A DNA stretch of 64,000 nucleotides from Enterobacter sp. EA-1 (GCA_002886105.1 CP025776.1:2790001-2854000), one strand, 5' to 3'; positions 21,157-31,679 are shown, counted from the first letter of the stretch. Translations and numbers: made by a program. Notes: generated by a model not told the origin, from the letters alone.

Positions 21157-22793
21157 ATGTTACTACTCAGAGCAAAACCGCGACCATCGACAACATCACC
21201 TTCTTTGCTGATGATTCTGATGACAACCAGTTCTGGTATATGCCCGGCGATATCCACCTCGCTGAGCGCGAGGGGAATCCCATTTTACCTTGATCAAATA
21301 CACCGGGATGGCGCCGATCAGCAAGGTGGTTATATCAACTTTGAGGTGGATACCTCCATACCGGAAAGTGACCTGAAAAGCGCCTTCAGAACCTATTTAA
21401 GGCTGAAAGTGACCGCCCGCCCGCTCCTGCAACAGGTTCCTTACGACAACGGCACGGTAAACTTTTCGTACTGGATGCGCAAAACGCCAATGGCAGCTGG
21501 TCAGTGCGCAAAGCCCAAGCCTTTTCGCCAAAACAGCGCCATTTTTAGCGCAAAACTGACGCCGGAACAGGCGGTGATCCTTGAAGCGGCATTCAGCGAA
21601 ATGCAGGCACCCGCGGCGGTAGCGTATAACCTGACCCACCGGCATTACGCCCGCGCTGAAAGTGGAGGTTGAGGGCAAATTTGAAAATATCTACCGAATT
21701 CGACACCAAATTTGGCGCAAACATTCCGATTCAATAGAGACGCCTGCCAGCTTCTGGCTTCGACAGCGATGCAAAACTTCAGCAGGAGCAGAAGTTAATT
21801 ATCAAGGTCACCGAAAGCCTGCCCGGCGATGAAGCCGCCAAAGAAAAGAGTGGGCGCTGGAGTTTGTGAAAGGTGAAATTCTGAAAGTTTCTTCACCGCC
21901 TCGCTGAAACCCAACGAGGATAAAAAATACGCAGGCCAAATCCGCCAGCGACTCGATTCTCGACGCGTTGTTCGCCAGTGGCAAGTCCGAAGACGGCAAA
22001 GAAGGTAAGGTGGCCTGCTACCCTGCGCCTCGCTGGAGATCGCTGGTGCGCCGGGAAGAGACCAAAACGCTCAACTTTACCTATACCTCTTCCAAAGCCA
22101 TCACCCAGTCCGCCGTGCCGCAGAATTTTATCGGCAGTAAGCTGCGCGTGAAGAAAGAAAAGCCTTATTTTAAAGAGGTCAATGTCAACGATCCTTCTTC
22201 CAGAAAATTGGCTGGAGGTGCTCGGGCCGGACGGTTTTAACCAGTACGGGCTGAAAGCCGCCACAGTGGCGGTGAAATACAACAATAATATCTACACCCC
22301 GGATGCTTTTACGTCAGATAACGGGAAGTGGGAAAAGGAGATCGCCCGCAGCAAAAATACCCGTGAACTGTTTCAGATTGACAGCGAGTTTGCGTTTAAA
22401 TCAGCGGCGGTATCCGGCTGGGAAGGCAACACCAGTTACCACCCGGCGTCCCGCAGCGCCTCCACCATGGTGAACCTCGATCCCCACGGAAGTCCTGACC
22501 TTTAACCAAATCCGCATTAAGCCGGATAAAAATTCCCGTGGGATGACTATAACGAGGTGGTGGTTGAACTGCGTTATCAGGATGATGAGCAAACCATCAA
22601 GTCGAAAAGTTCACCTTTTCTGAAGATGAACCGCAAATGCAGATCTTTAAATATCGCTGCCTGACAGAAAAACCCTCGGACGGTAAATTACACCATTACC
22701 TACTTCCTGCTGGGCGGTAAAACGCATCTGGTTAAAGGCGAAGAGAACCCGCCCGCCATCATTATTTCGCCATTTACCGAGGGAAATGCCTGA
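21157..22793 (+). CDS. Unknown-cluster protein 6, paralogue of protein 4 (frameshifted as read)
   Basis: About 545 residues; ATG 21157 follows AAGGAACCGCT. After a frame change it reads TATIDNITFFADDSDDNQFW, YMPGDIHLAER, DGADQQGGYINFEVDTSIPE, AIFSAKLTPEQAVILEAAFS, ALKVEVEGKFENIY, an insert QQEQKLIIKVTESLPGDEAA, AITQSAVPQNFIGSKLRVKK, GLKAATVAVKYNNNIYTPDA and YTITYFLLGGKTHLVKGEEN, ending ISPFTEGNA. The DQQGGYxxF segment, the LTxEQAxxxE segment and the TVxVKY module align in order with protein 4. No signal peptide. Its TGA stop shares its last base with the ATG of gene 7. Confidence 0.62.
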
Positions 22794-24581
22794 TGGTGGC
22801 GGGCATCACGTCCAATACCTGCGGCGCTGGATGCGCTGGTAGAGGGGTGTGCCAGCAAGCTCCGTGGCTCGCTGACGCATTACGGGCAGATGTTGCCCGT
22901 TTTCTCGAGCCCCGGCTGGCGTCGGGTTATCTCTGCGGCATTTAATACCAGCCTGCTGGCGTGGAACGGCTGCCCGCTTGAATTTACTACCTCAACCGCC
23001 GCGGCCTCAGGGTCTGGCGGGTACGTTTGATGCGCACTGCCGCAGTTCCACTGCGCCTGCGGTGACGGTCTGCGCTTTGGTCACTGGCAAGGACGCAAAT
23101 ACAGTCAGCAAGGCGTGAGCACCAAGATCTATAGCGAAGTGCCCGCTGGCGGCGACTGCCCGGCGCAGTGGACCCAGGCATGCCCTACAGCACCGCGCAA
23201 CTGGCGGAAGCGGGCCTGCACTGCTGATGGTCGGCCACTATCCCGACCAGCCGACTCACCGGTTGAGTTCTATTTCCAGTGGCACAGCGCGGAAATCACC
23301 CACGACGATATTGTTGCAGTTGGCGCGCTGTTTGCCTGTGACACCACCCCCGCACTGATGCCGCTTCTGGCGGCGGCACGGGCGCAAACGCAAAGTGACG
23401 GGCATTTCCCTATACCACCTACGGCTTCAGCGTGGTTTATCAGCAACAACAGCCGGAGAGCTTTACCGTTTTCACCGTCGCACCGCGTTTTTTGGCAGCA
23501 ATACGCGTGTGCCCGATGCACTCAACAGGCTACTGGCGCAGCAGGCGTGCGCCATGCCGTTGCTGCAATCGTTGCTGGATAAGCACATACCGCTGCAATT
23601 CAACGTGCTCGGTCTCTCCGTCGACAGGCAAGGCCGCTGCGCCATCAGTTGCACATTCAGCCCGCAGAACGATCGTTTTACCGAGGTGGCGATAAATGTT
23701 GCCCCTTCACCGCCACCTTCCACACCGCTGGGTTGTTTATTGCAACGGCAGACCGCGAGCGGGGCTTTTCCTTCGTATGTGCGTACGCCGGATGGCCGCT
23801 GGCACCATGATGAAAACGCCTTTGTTACCGCACAGGTACTGCGCACGCTGGAATATACCGCTGAAACCGCGCCATACATTGAAAAGCGCTCGATTTTATC
23901 GCCTCCTGCGCATGCCAGCCTGCACGTTACCGCTTCTGGCCTGCGGGCGCACCCGTCCGGATGCGGGGCGATACCCTCGTGCCCGACGTCGACGACACCG
24001 CGATCATCACGGAGTTGCTGCAAATTTGGCCGTATATCTCTGGATGAGGTCGTGAATACGCTGGCGACACTGAGCGCATACCAGATCCAGCGGGTGGATC
24101 GTCGCCCCGGCGGAACCGCAATGCCAGTGGGCGGAGTGCCGGCCTTTATAGCTGGATGAAAGAGCCCAATACGCTGGCGCAGCTCGATTGCTGCGTCAAT
24201 ACCAATGCGTTGATTTTGATAGCGTGTGAGCAAAGCGCAGAACCGCGTGATCCCGGCGTCCGCCCGTATCCTCACCCTGTTCGACAATGCGCTGGCGTGG
24301 AGTGAAAACCAGTACGATCGCATCAATCAACTGATCCCTTATTACGCGCATCCCAACGAGTGGCTGGTCACGTTGCACTACGCCGCTCGTTGCGGCATTA
24401 CGCACCTGACGCCGCTTATCGCAGCGTTAGAGAAATGGCGACTCCCGCCAGCCAGACGGAAATACCGCTGTATCGCCGCCATGACGGGCAGTATCTCTGG
24501 ACATCCACCGAACTGAACGCGTTCCGGCAATTAGCCCTTTCACACCCCATCAAGGATACCTATGAACACATTCCTCACTGA
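22793..24581 (+). CDS. Unknown-cluster protein 7, class II terpene-cyclase-like alpha-toroid protein (frameshifted as read)
   Basis: About 596 residues; ATG 22793 overlaps the gene 6 stop. The C-terminal half reads PDGRWHHDENAFVTAQVLRT, IEKALDFIASCACQPARY, VPDVDDTAIITELLQIW (23979-24030), DEVVNTLATLSAYQIQRVD, LYSWMKEPNTLAQLDCCVNT and HPNEWLVTLHYAARCGITHL. DxDDTA is the general-acid motif of class II terpene cyclases (squalene-hopene and copalyl-diphosphate types); the W/D-rich helical repeats fit an alpha/alpha toroid. The N-terminal half (WNGCPLEFT; KIYSEVPAGGDCP; EFYFQWHSAEITHDD) vaguely recalls ABBA-fold prenyltransferases; that is only a suggestion. No isoprenoid genes lie nearby. At least eight frame changes. 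Confidence 0.55.
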
Positions 24582-25986
24582 CCCTCGGGTCACCCTCAAC
24601 AGGGTTATCCGGCGAATGCGGCGCAACAGTTTCCGGGTGTCGCGAAACCGCAACTACGCGCTCTGCGCGCTACCCACCGATCTGACGGCAGCGGTGAGCA
24701 CCGAAATCGTCTCGGGCGAAATTCGCTATCAAATCACCACCGCCAAAAGAGACCGGCTGGATAATGACCCTCGATTTCGATCTCAATCAGGCGGTATCGA
24801 CCCTTCCTGATGTGGTGCTGAGTTTCTCGACATTCGGCGATGAAACCGAGATGCGCTTCCAGCAGGTGGAAACAAAGCCCTCCGGCGGCAATAGATATCA
24901 GGCGCGGCTGCTGCTGTCGCTGCCGAGCGAACGGGATGCCTTGCTGCGGGCGCTGGACAGTTATGATTCGCAGACCACGCTGGTTGTAGCCCTTAAAACC
25001 CACGACGGGATGCTCAACACCGTGACCGTGCCAACGGTGTTTTACTTCTCTCAGACTTATTACCCTTATATCTATCAGGGTTTATTACCCCCTCCACCGG
25101 TGCTGCAACTCAAGTTGCTGAACATTCCGTTCAACGCGCACAGCGATCACTATTTCGAGGACTATGTCCACCGGTAGAATATCTTTTACCTTCCGGATCG
25201 GTTTGCGCTGGCAACCGATGCCGCGAACGATGATAAGCCAATGTTATCCATCTCGTTCAGCGCGCCGGAACATGCAACTTCGCTGGATCAGATCAACGTG
25301 ACGTTTGATTACTTTATCCTGCCGCAGGTCAATCAGGCACGCATTGCCAACGCCAAAACCGTGTTTCACGATGAATACGAACAGCCGCGAGGGCAACTGT
25401 TTCCGCTGGCTAACGCCCATGCCTTAACCCTGCGGCTTTCGCTACCGGCAGGCATGACAGAGGAGAAAAAACGCTGATCGACCTGCAAAGCGGTATTGTC
25501 GATGCCTTCACCTTGCCGTCATCACAATTTGGACAGATTTGGGATGCGTTGTTCGACACGGCGCAGCAAAGCCTGCTGCTTAAAGGTTTCCTCAAGGTGG
25601 AGCTGGTGGGGTTTGACCCGGAAAATATCCCGGTGCAGTTAGCGCTTAACGCGAAATACAAAAATACCCCGCGGGCATTTATTAAGCAGTCCGCACCGGT
25701 TGATATCACCAAAACGCTGGAATTCAGAAGCGATAAAGATGCCTTTGATCCCTACGGCCCGAAACCCATTTCCCGCATCCTGATAAGCGTGGGCGGAAAA
25801 CGATCGAACTCGATAAAGATCACACCAGCCAGAAAGTGGATGTCAAGGTGTCGGTGCTGGAACAGATCCTCAACCCCCTCCAGCAAACTGGTATATCACT
25901 ACGATATGCAAATTTATTACGTCAGCGGCAGCAGAAAAGATCTCCCGGACCAGCAAACCACGTTTGAAGTGATCTACGTGCCCTGA
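24562..25986 (+). CDS. Unknown-cluster protein 8, beta-rich (frameshifted as read)
   Basis: About 474 residues. ATG 24562 (MNTFLTDP) lies inside gene 7's last codons, a 20-base overlap that argues for co-translation. After frame changes it reads PANAAQQFPGVAKPQL, STEIVSGEIRYQITTAKETG, VVLSFSTFGDETEMRFQQVE, LSISFSAPEHATSLDQINVT, QIWDALFDTAQQSLLLKGFL, KVELVGFDPENIPVQLALNA and a final LVYHYDMQIYYVSGSRKDLP, ending FEVIYVP. The last module resembles the ends of proteins 2 and 3. Family unknown, no signal peptide. Frame changes near 24600-24660, 24750, 25175, 25475, 25800 and 25880. It is the last gene of the cluster; a large hairpin follows. Confidence 0.6.
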
Positions 25987-26001
25987 TAGCGCTCTTGTGA
26001 T

Positions 26002-26047
26002 ATTTGCGGCGAATCAGGATCGGCTGACGATCCTGATTCGCAAATAA
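26002..26047 (+). terminator. Large hairpin closing the unknown cluster
   Basis: GCGAATCAGGATCG (26009-26022) pairs perfectly with CGATCCTGATTCGC (26028-26041) over a 5-base loop. Outside a GCG bulge, TATTTGCG on the left can pair with the CGCAAATA end on the right. There is no long T run on either side. Position 16 bases after the last cluster gene suggests a terminator or an mRNA-protecting hairpin. Confidence 0.7.
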
Positions 26048-26116
26048 CTGCCGATAATTTCCCAACGAAGACACCTTGTTATATCATGAGCAATTCACAA
26101 ATTATCGGCGGAAAAA

Positions 26117-27019
26117 ATGAAAAAACAAATGGCCCCAAATTGAAGATTTCAACGTTTTCCTGACGGTAGTGAGAACCGGAATTTCTCTGCTGCCGCGGTA
26201 GAACTTGGGCTTTCAAATGCTTATGTCACGAAAAGAATCAATATTCTTGAGGATGTGCTGGGCGTTAAACTTTTCACCGAAACACCCGCGACATAAAACT
26301 GACCAGCGCCGGTGAAGTGGCAAAAGTCAGGCTGATGAATTATTAAGAAATACTAAAAACGCTATCGAGCAAATTCAGCATGTACGCAATGATGTCATCG
26401 GCAATCTGCATATCTCCAGTTCATTCGGCTTTGGTAAAAACCACACCGGCGACACCGCTCTCTTTATTTTCAAGAGAGAATCCAAAGTTAAAAAATCAAA
26501 CTCACATTAACGGATACAAAACTGGATTTAATCAAAGAGGAATCGATCTGGAAATTATGGTCGGTGAAGCCTTCAATGACCGTTATTATGCAAAGAAAAT
26601 AGCGGATAACCGACGGATCCTTTGCGCTGCGCCCATGTACTTCAATGACCGAAAACGTCCGGAAACGCCGGAAGAACTGACAGATCACAGTTGTCTTTTT
26701 CTTCAGGAAAAGGGTCAGCCCCTTTGGCTTGTGGCAGCTTAGCAACGGGAAGAATACACAAACCATTCGCAAGCGGGGACCTTTCCTCAAACAGTGGTGA
26801 AATCATCATGCAGTGGGCGCTGGCCGGTCATGGTATTGCTTTCCGCAGCCAGTGGGATTCGAGGCAGTATATTGAAAAAAACAACTTATCCATCTGCTGC
26901 CCGATTATTATGAGCAAGCATCCGTTTGGGCAATCTACCCGACGAAGCTTGATGACTCGGTGAAAACACGGCGCTGTGTCGATTTCTTAGAAGCCTATTT
27001 CAGGAACATCACGTTTTAA
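26117..27019 (+). CDS. LysR-type transcriptional regulator (frameshifted as read)
   Basis: 300 codons from ATG 26117 (after ATCGGCGGAAAAA) to TAA 27017-27019, the usual LysR length. The N-terminal helix-turn-helix reads EDFNVFLTVVRTGNFSAAA, VELGLSNAYVTKRINILEDV and LGVKLFT after repairing two indels. The effector domain includes DLEIMVGEAFNDRYYAKKIA, LCAAPMYFNDRKRPETPEEL and IIMQWALAGHGIAFRSQWD, typical of the LysR substrate-binding fold. It converges on the FAH gene and is the likely regulator of the acid-catabolism genes to its right; the target is inferred from position only. Confidence 0.85.
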
Positions 27020-27095
27020 GCAGCCACGTTACGCAGCTGCTGATGAGTCATATGCAGGGAATAACCGCAGAGCCCGAGGATACGGCGAGGATGAT

Positions 27096-27939
27096 TCAGA
27101 CTACGCTTGCTTCGCGGATAGCGTTGCGTAGCCGGCCCAGCCCTTCGATCTCAACTTCAACACAGTCGCCTTCCTGCAAAAATAGAGGCGGTGTTCTTTT
27201 CTTGCCAACCCCACCCGGAGAACCCGTGATAATGACATCGCCCGGACTCAACGGCGTGAAGGTACTGATATAGGCAATCAGGTACGGTATCTTATGGATC
27301 ATATTTTGGTGTTATCGCACTGGACTTCATTCGCGTTCAGGAACGTGCGAATGGACAGATTATGGATCCCGAATCTCGTCTTTAGAGGTCAGATAAGGTC
27401 CAAACGCTCCTGTTTTAGGCCAGTTTTTACCCGCGGTATACCAGCTATGTTGCCAGTCCCGCGCGGAACCATCCATATAACAGCTATAACCTGCGATAAC
27501 GTCAAACGCATCTGCTTCTGACACATGGGAACATTTCTTACCAATAATCACCGCCAGTTCACCTTCGTAGTCAAACTCGTGTGACTCAGTAGGTTTATTA
27601 ATAAAGGTGAGGTGGCCGGTTTGCGAATCGGCGAACCGGACAAAGAGCGTGGGTTCCGGGTTCAATTCATTAAATTCGGCCCGTTTTTTCGGAATAGTTC
27701 ATACCGACACAAATGATCTTAGTCGGATTGTCAATAACCGGAAGATATTCAACCTGATCGGGATCGTAATCTGCTTTCGCCAGTGCAATTTCAGTCAGGC
27801 CAGACACCTCTTCATTTTCGAGGAACGCTTTTAATGAAGGATATTTGTTGCCATATACTGCGCTGACATCAATTATCCCATCAGCATTAATAATGCCAAA
27901 CTTATGTTTACCATTAATTTTAAAATTAACGATTTTCAT
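27096..27939 (-). CDS. Fumarylacetoacetate hydrolase family protein (frameshifted as read)
   Basis: About 281 residues, ATG 27939 (MKIVNFKINGKHKFGIINAD) to TGA 27096-27098. It is an FAH-family hydrolase/isomerase/decarboxylase. The conserved core is present: IDNPTKIICVGMNYS, EPTLFVRF, EFDYEGELAVIIGKKCSHVS (the metal-binding E-x-E), DAFDVIAGYSCYMDGSARDWQ, and PGDVIITGSPGGVGKKRTPP. Frame changes near 27680 and 27330. The substrate cannot be read from sequence; such enzymes act on 2-oxo acids such as acylpyruvates. It is the last gene of an operon with LeuCD-like subunits, which suggests a dehydration/cleavage route for a branched hydroxy-dicarboxylate. Confidence 0.85.
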
Positions 27940-27957
27940 GATTAGATCTCACGCTTA

Positions 27958-28568
27958 TTAGATTATTTTCTGCCATGGGTTGGCAGAAAAATACGCTTCT
28001 TCAAACTGGATGATTTCGCTTTTATAAGACAAGGTCAGCCCAATGGCATCCAGTCCTTTTACCAGCATCTCTTTTTTCCAAGTCATCAATATCAAATGAA
28101 AAGTTCTGTTTTTTGTCACAATAACCTGATTCTCGAGATCCACGGAAATATGGTTGGTTTCAGGGTTCGAAATTTGTGCAGACAGGTATTTGAGATCCTC
28201 ATCCGCGAGGCAGAGGGTCAAAACACCATTACGCAGGCAATTATCATTAAAGATGCCTGCGAATGAGCGACCAATCAGGGCGCGGATCCCCACTGTTTCA
28301 TCCCCCATACCGCATGCTCGCGGCTTGAACCACAGCCGAAATTCGGGCCCGTGACCAGAAACCGGGCCCCCTTCCATTCGGCAGTGTTCAGAATAAAGTC
28401 CGTTTTTTCACTGCCATCCGCATTAAATCTCAGATCGTAAAACAGCCCTTTATCGAGCCCTTGCCGATCAATTCCTTTGAGAAATTGTTTTGGCATAATG
28501 ATATCCGTGTCGATATTGGCAGCCAGCATCGGCGCGGCAATACCTGAAATCGTTTTAAATGCTTCCAT
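27958..28568 (-). CDS. Aconitase-family small subunit, LeuD-like (frameshifted as read)
   Basis: About 203 residues, starting MEAFKTISGIAAPMLAANID at 28568, 2 bases from the stop of the large-subunit gene. Small (swivel-domain) subunit of a heterodimeric isopropylmalate-isomerase-type hydro-lyase. Signature parts: NIDTDIIMPKQFLKGIDRQG, FLVTGPNFGCGSSREHAVWG and RALIGRSFAGIFNDNCLRNG. Frame changes near 28290 and 28080. It is not in a leu operon, so it is more likely a catabolic or 2-methylmalate-type enzyme than the biosynthetic LeuD. The substrate is inferred only from the neighbours. Confidence 0.85.
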
Positions 28569-28570
28569 GA

Positions 28571-29993
28571 TTACACCCCGGTAAAATAGCGAACATCGGT
28601 TAAGTGACCCGCAATCGCAGAAGCCGCGACCATTGCCGGGCTCATAAGATGCGTGCGCGACCCCGCGCCCTGTCTTCCGGCAAAATTACGGTTTGTACTT
28701 GAGGCACAGCGGTCGCCCGGCGAGAGCACATCTTCATTCATAGCCAGACACATTGAACACCCCGACTGACGCCATTCGAACCCGGCATCAATAAAGATTT
28801 GCGCCAGACCTTCCTGCTCCGCTCTTTCACGCACCTGCGTTGAGCCCGGAACGATCATGCCCCGGACGTGAGAGGCGACTTTTTTACCCCTGCACAACGT
28901 TTGCCACTTCACGTAAATCTTCAATACGGCTGTTGGTGCAAGAGCCAATAAAAGCATGGGAGATAGTAATGTCTGTGAAGGGTATCCCCCGGCTTTAACG
29001 CCATATATTTCAATGCAGTGATGTAATCTTTTCTCTTTTGCTCATCATCAATGGCATCCGGGTCTGGCACACAACCATCAATCGCGCCAGCCTGATCAGG
29101 GCTGATCCCCCATGTCACATGGGGGCGACATCAGAACAATCGAGATAAATCTCTTTATCAAATTTTGCATCCGGATCGCTGCGAAGCTGACGCCAGCACG
29201 CAACAGCTTGCTGCCACAGCTCACCTTTCGGCGCGCGCGGCGTATCTTTCAGGTAGGCAAAGACTTTATCATCGGGCGCCATAAATGCGCCGCGTGCACC
29301 GGCCTCTACCGCCATATTGCAGATGGTCATACGGGCCTCAACGCTAAGCTGATCAATCACGCTCCCGCAAAACTCAATGGCATAGCCCGTTGCGCCATCG
29401 GCACCAATACGCGCAATGAGCGCCATAATGAGGTCTTTTGAGGCGACCCCAACGCCAGCTGCCCCTCTAACGTCACGCGCATATTTTTTCAGTTTCTTGT
29501 AGACCAGCGTTTGCGTTGCGAGGAGATGTTCTATTTCCGAGGTGCCGATGCCGAAACCGAAAGCCCCCAGCGCCCCCATAAGTTGTCGTATGGCTATCGC
29601 CTGCGGCAATCACCATACCCGGCATCGCCGAGGCCTTGTTCATGGGCGACAACATGTTCAATCCCCCTGCCGCTTGTCCATGACATCAAATAATTCAATG
29701 TCGAAGCGCTGGCTGTTCTCTCTGAAGTAGTTAACCTGCAAAGTACCGCCGGGATCCGTCATGTGCCGATCGCGGGATGGACGTGTCGGATTGACGTGGT
29801 CGACATTAAGCAGGATAGATTTGGGGTTCCAGACCCGGCGATCCTTTTCACGCAATCCGCTAAATGCCTGTGGGCTCGTATATTCGTTCAGAATAGAACG
29901 ATCGATATATAAAAGAACGTTCCCTTCGTTATCAAATTTTTTAATGGTATGTGAATCAATATGTTTGTCGTAAAGGGTTTTACTCGGTTTCAT
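28571..29993 (-). CDS. Aconitase-family large subunit, LeuC-like (frameshifted as read)
   Basis: About 474 residues. The start ATG 29993 ([20 protein letters not shown]) is chosen for the AGGTAAGAG just upstream. Iron-sulfur hydro-lyase large subunit. Signatures: [71 protein letters not shown] and [20 protein letters not shown]; the three [4Fe-4S] ligand Cys lie in the last two. Unlike LeuC, the segment after the N-terminus contains [20 protein letters not shown]. Frame changes near 29665, 29590, 29480, 29125, 28980 and 28885. Confidence 0.87.
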
Positions 29994-30382
29994 ACTCTTA
30001 CCTGCATTGCTCACTGGTTAAGTTAATTCCAGTATAAACCTCATAATAATGGTGTATATCAAATACCGACAGCGCGAGGGTGAAAAACACTTTTTACAAA
30101 GTGTGTGATATCCATTACGTTCTGTCGTCAGAAAACGTCCTGTAAGTTCATCTGAAAAATTTCGCGGATTAACGCCACCACCAATTTACGATGTGTGAAT
30201 TATGTATTTACGCATCGTTTTATTTATACCGAACTTTCTGTGATTATACGCACATTTTACACGGTTAATAATTGTCAGGATACAGCCTCTGCAAATCCCA
30301 TAATTTATTGAAGTTTCCTTTTAATAAAAGGACTGCTGCATATTTTTACACTGAAATATAGGCATGAAAATGAAAAATTCAT
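29994..30382. other. Divergent promoter region, LeuC-like / 2-HCT transporter
   Basis: About 390 bases with no gene, AT-rich, between two divergent transcription units. It must contain promoters in both directions. I could not assign a convincing LysR T-N11-A box or a catabolite-activator site by eye. Confidence 0.5.
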
Positions 30383-31669
30383 ATGAAGCTTCGTTGGAAA
30401 CCCGATAAAGATTCACTAGCACCAAACGAAAAACTGATCGCATCCATCCCGATTTATTTCTTTTTATTATTTCCTGCATTGTATTAGCCACATGTTATTT
30501 TAAATTATTACCTCATACCATGATTGGCGCATTATCCATCATCATGCCGATGGGGATTGCACTCTCCTTCCTCGGTCGCGTTTGTCCTGTTGCTAAAGAC
30601 ATCGGCGGGCCAGCCATTTTCTGTCTGATGGTTCCGTCGCTGATGGTCTGGGCTAATGTGTTTGGAAATTGTAGGTACGGTGAAAAGTTTTATGAAGGAT
30701 TCCAACTTCTTATACTTAGTCATCGCCTCGCTGGTCGTCGGCAGTATTCTGGGGATGAGTCGTCAGACTTTAATTCAGGGAATTATGCGAATGTTTATCC
30801 CGCTGGCGGTGGGAAACATTAGCGCTATTGCCGTAGGGCTTATTGTTGGCAAACTGTGTGGTTATACGTTCTATCACACCTATTTCTACATTATTGTCCC
30901 CATTATGGGCGGCGGCATTGGTGAGGGCGTTATTCCGCTCTCGTTATCCTACTCATCCATCCTTGGTGGTGGTCCGGAACAATACATTGCACAACTGGTT
31001 CCTGCAGCAGTCACCGGAAATATTATTGCGGTATGTGCAGCAGGTTTTATTGCAAAAATCGGCAATAAATTCCCTCACTTCACGGGCAATGGTGAGCTGG
31101 TTAAAGGAAAACAAGACGATCTCGCCCCAAAATTGCGGCAACCAGCCTCGTCAATTATGAATCAATGGGTGCGGGGTTACTGATGATTTGTGCATTCTTT
31201 TTACTTGGCCTGGCGAAGTTATCGGTGTACCGGTGGCATCGTCGTGATGATTATGGTTACCGTGCTGTGCAAATATTTTAATGTTATCCCGGCAGTTATG
31301 GTTGATGGTGCAAAGAGTTTCCATTCATTTATTGCCAAATCGCTGATCTGGCCGGTCATGATTGGTTTAGGGATGGTATATACCGCTTTCAGGTGTGATC
31401 AGTCAGTTCTCTGTTGGATTTTTCCGGTGTCGTTTTCCGTCGTTGCAACGATTACGGCATCGAGTTTCTTTCTGGCACCGTTAAATATGCATCGTGTCGA
31501 AGCCTCTATCGTGACGACCTGTAATAGCGGGCTTGGCGGTACTGGCGACGTCGCGATTCTTTCTGCTGCCGATCGCATGATGCTGCTGCCGTTTGCGCAG
31601 ATCGTAACAAGGATCGGTGGCGTCGTTACGGTCATTATTGCCTCATTCATATTGCGAGCCATTTCTTAA
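30383..31669 (+). CDS. 2-hydroxycarboxylate transporter (CitS/CimH type) (frameshifted as read)
   Basis: About 428 residues, inner-membrane secondary carrier of the 2-HCT family (Na+ or H+ symport of citrate, malate and relatives). Start ATG 30383 (MKLRWKPDKDSLAPNEKLIA) is the frame that continues into the protein. The two re-entrant-loop signatures are clear: GGGIGEGVIPLSLSYSSILG near 30908 and NSGLGGTGDVAILSAADRM near 31522. Other family parts: LLPHTMIGALSIIMPMGIAL and FAQIVTRIGGVVTVIIASFI. Frame changes near 30470, 30660, 31160, 31230 and 31390. It diverges from the LeuCD-like/FAH operon and probably supplies that pathway's substrate. Confidence 0.87.
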
Positions 31670-31679
31670 CATGCACCAT

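Noticed and set aside
12378-25986. Reading the unknown cluster as a phage tail, type VI or Tc toxin locus
   Set aside because: No tail-tape, sheath, VgrG, Rhs or TcB-type repeats are seen in any repaired frame, and no lysis or integrase genes flank it.
12378-25986. Calling the many short open frames here separate small genes
   Set aside because: Neighbouring frames join into continuous proteins after single-base repairs, and start codons with ribosome sites occur only at the eight gene starts.
28571-29993. Biosynthetic leuC (leucine operon)
   Set aside because: No leuA or leuB is adjacent, and FAH and 2-HCT neighbours point to catabolism; symbol therefore left blank.
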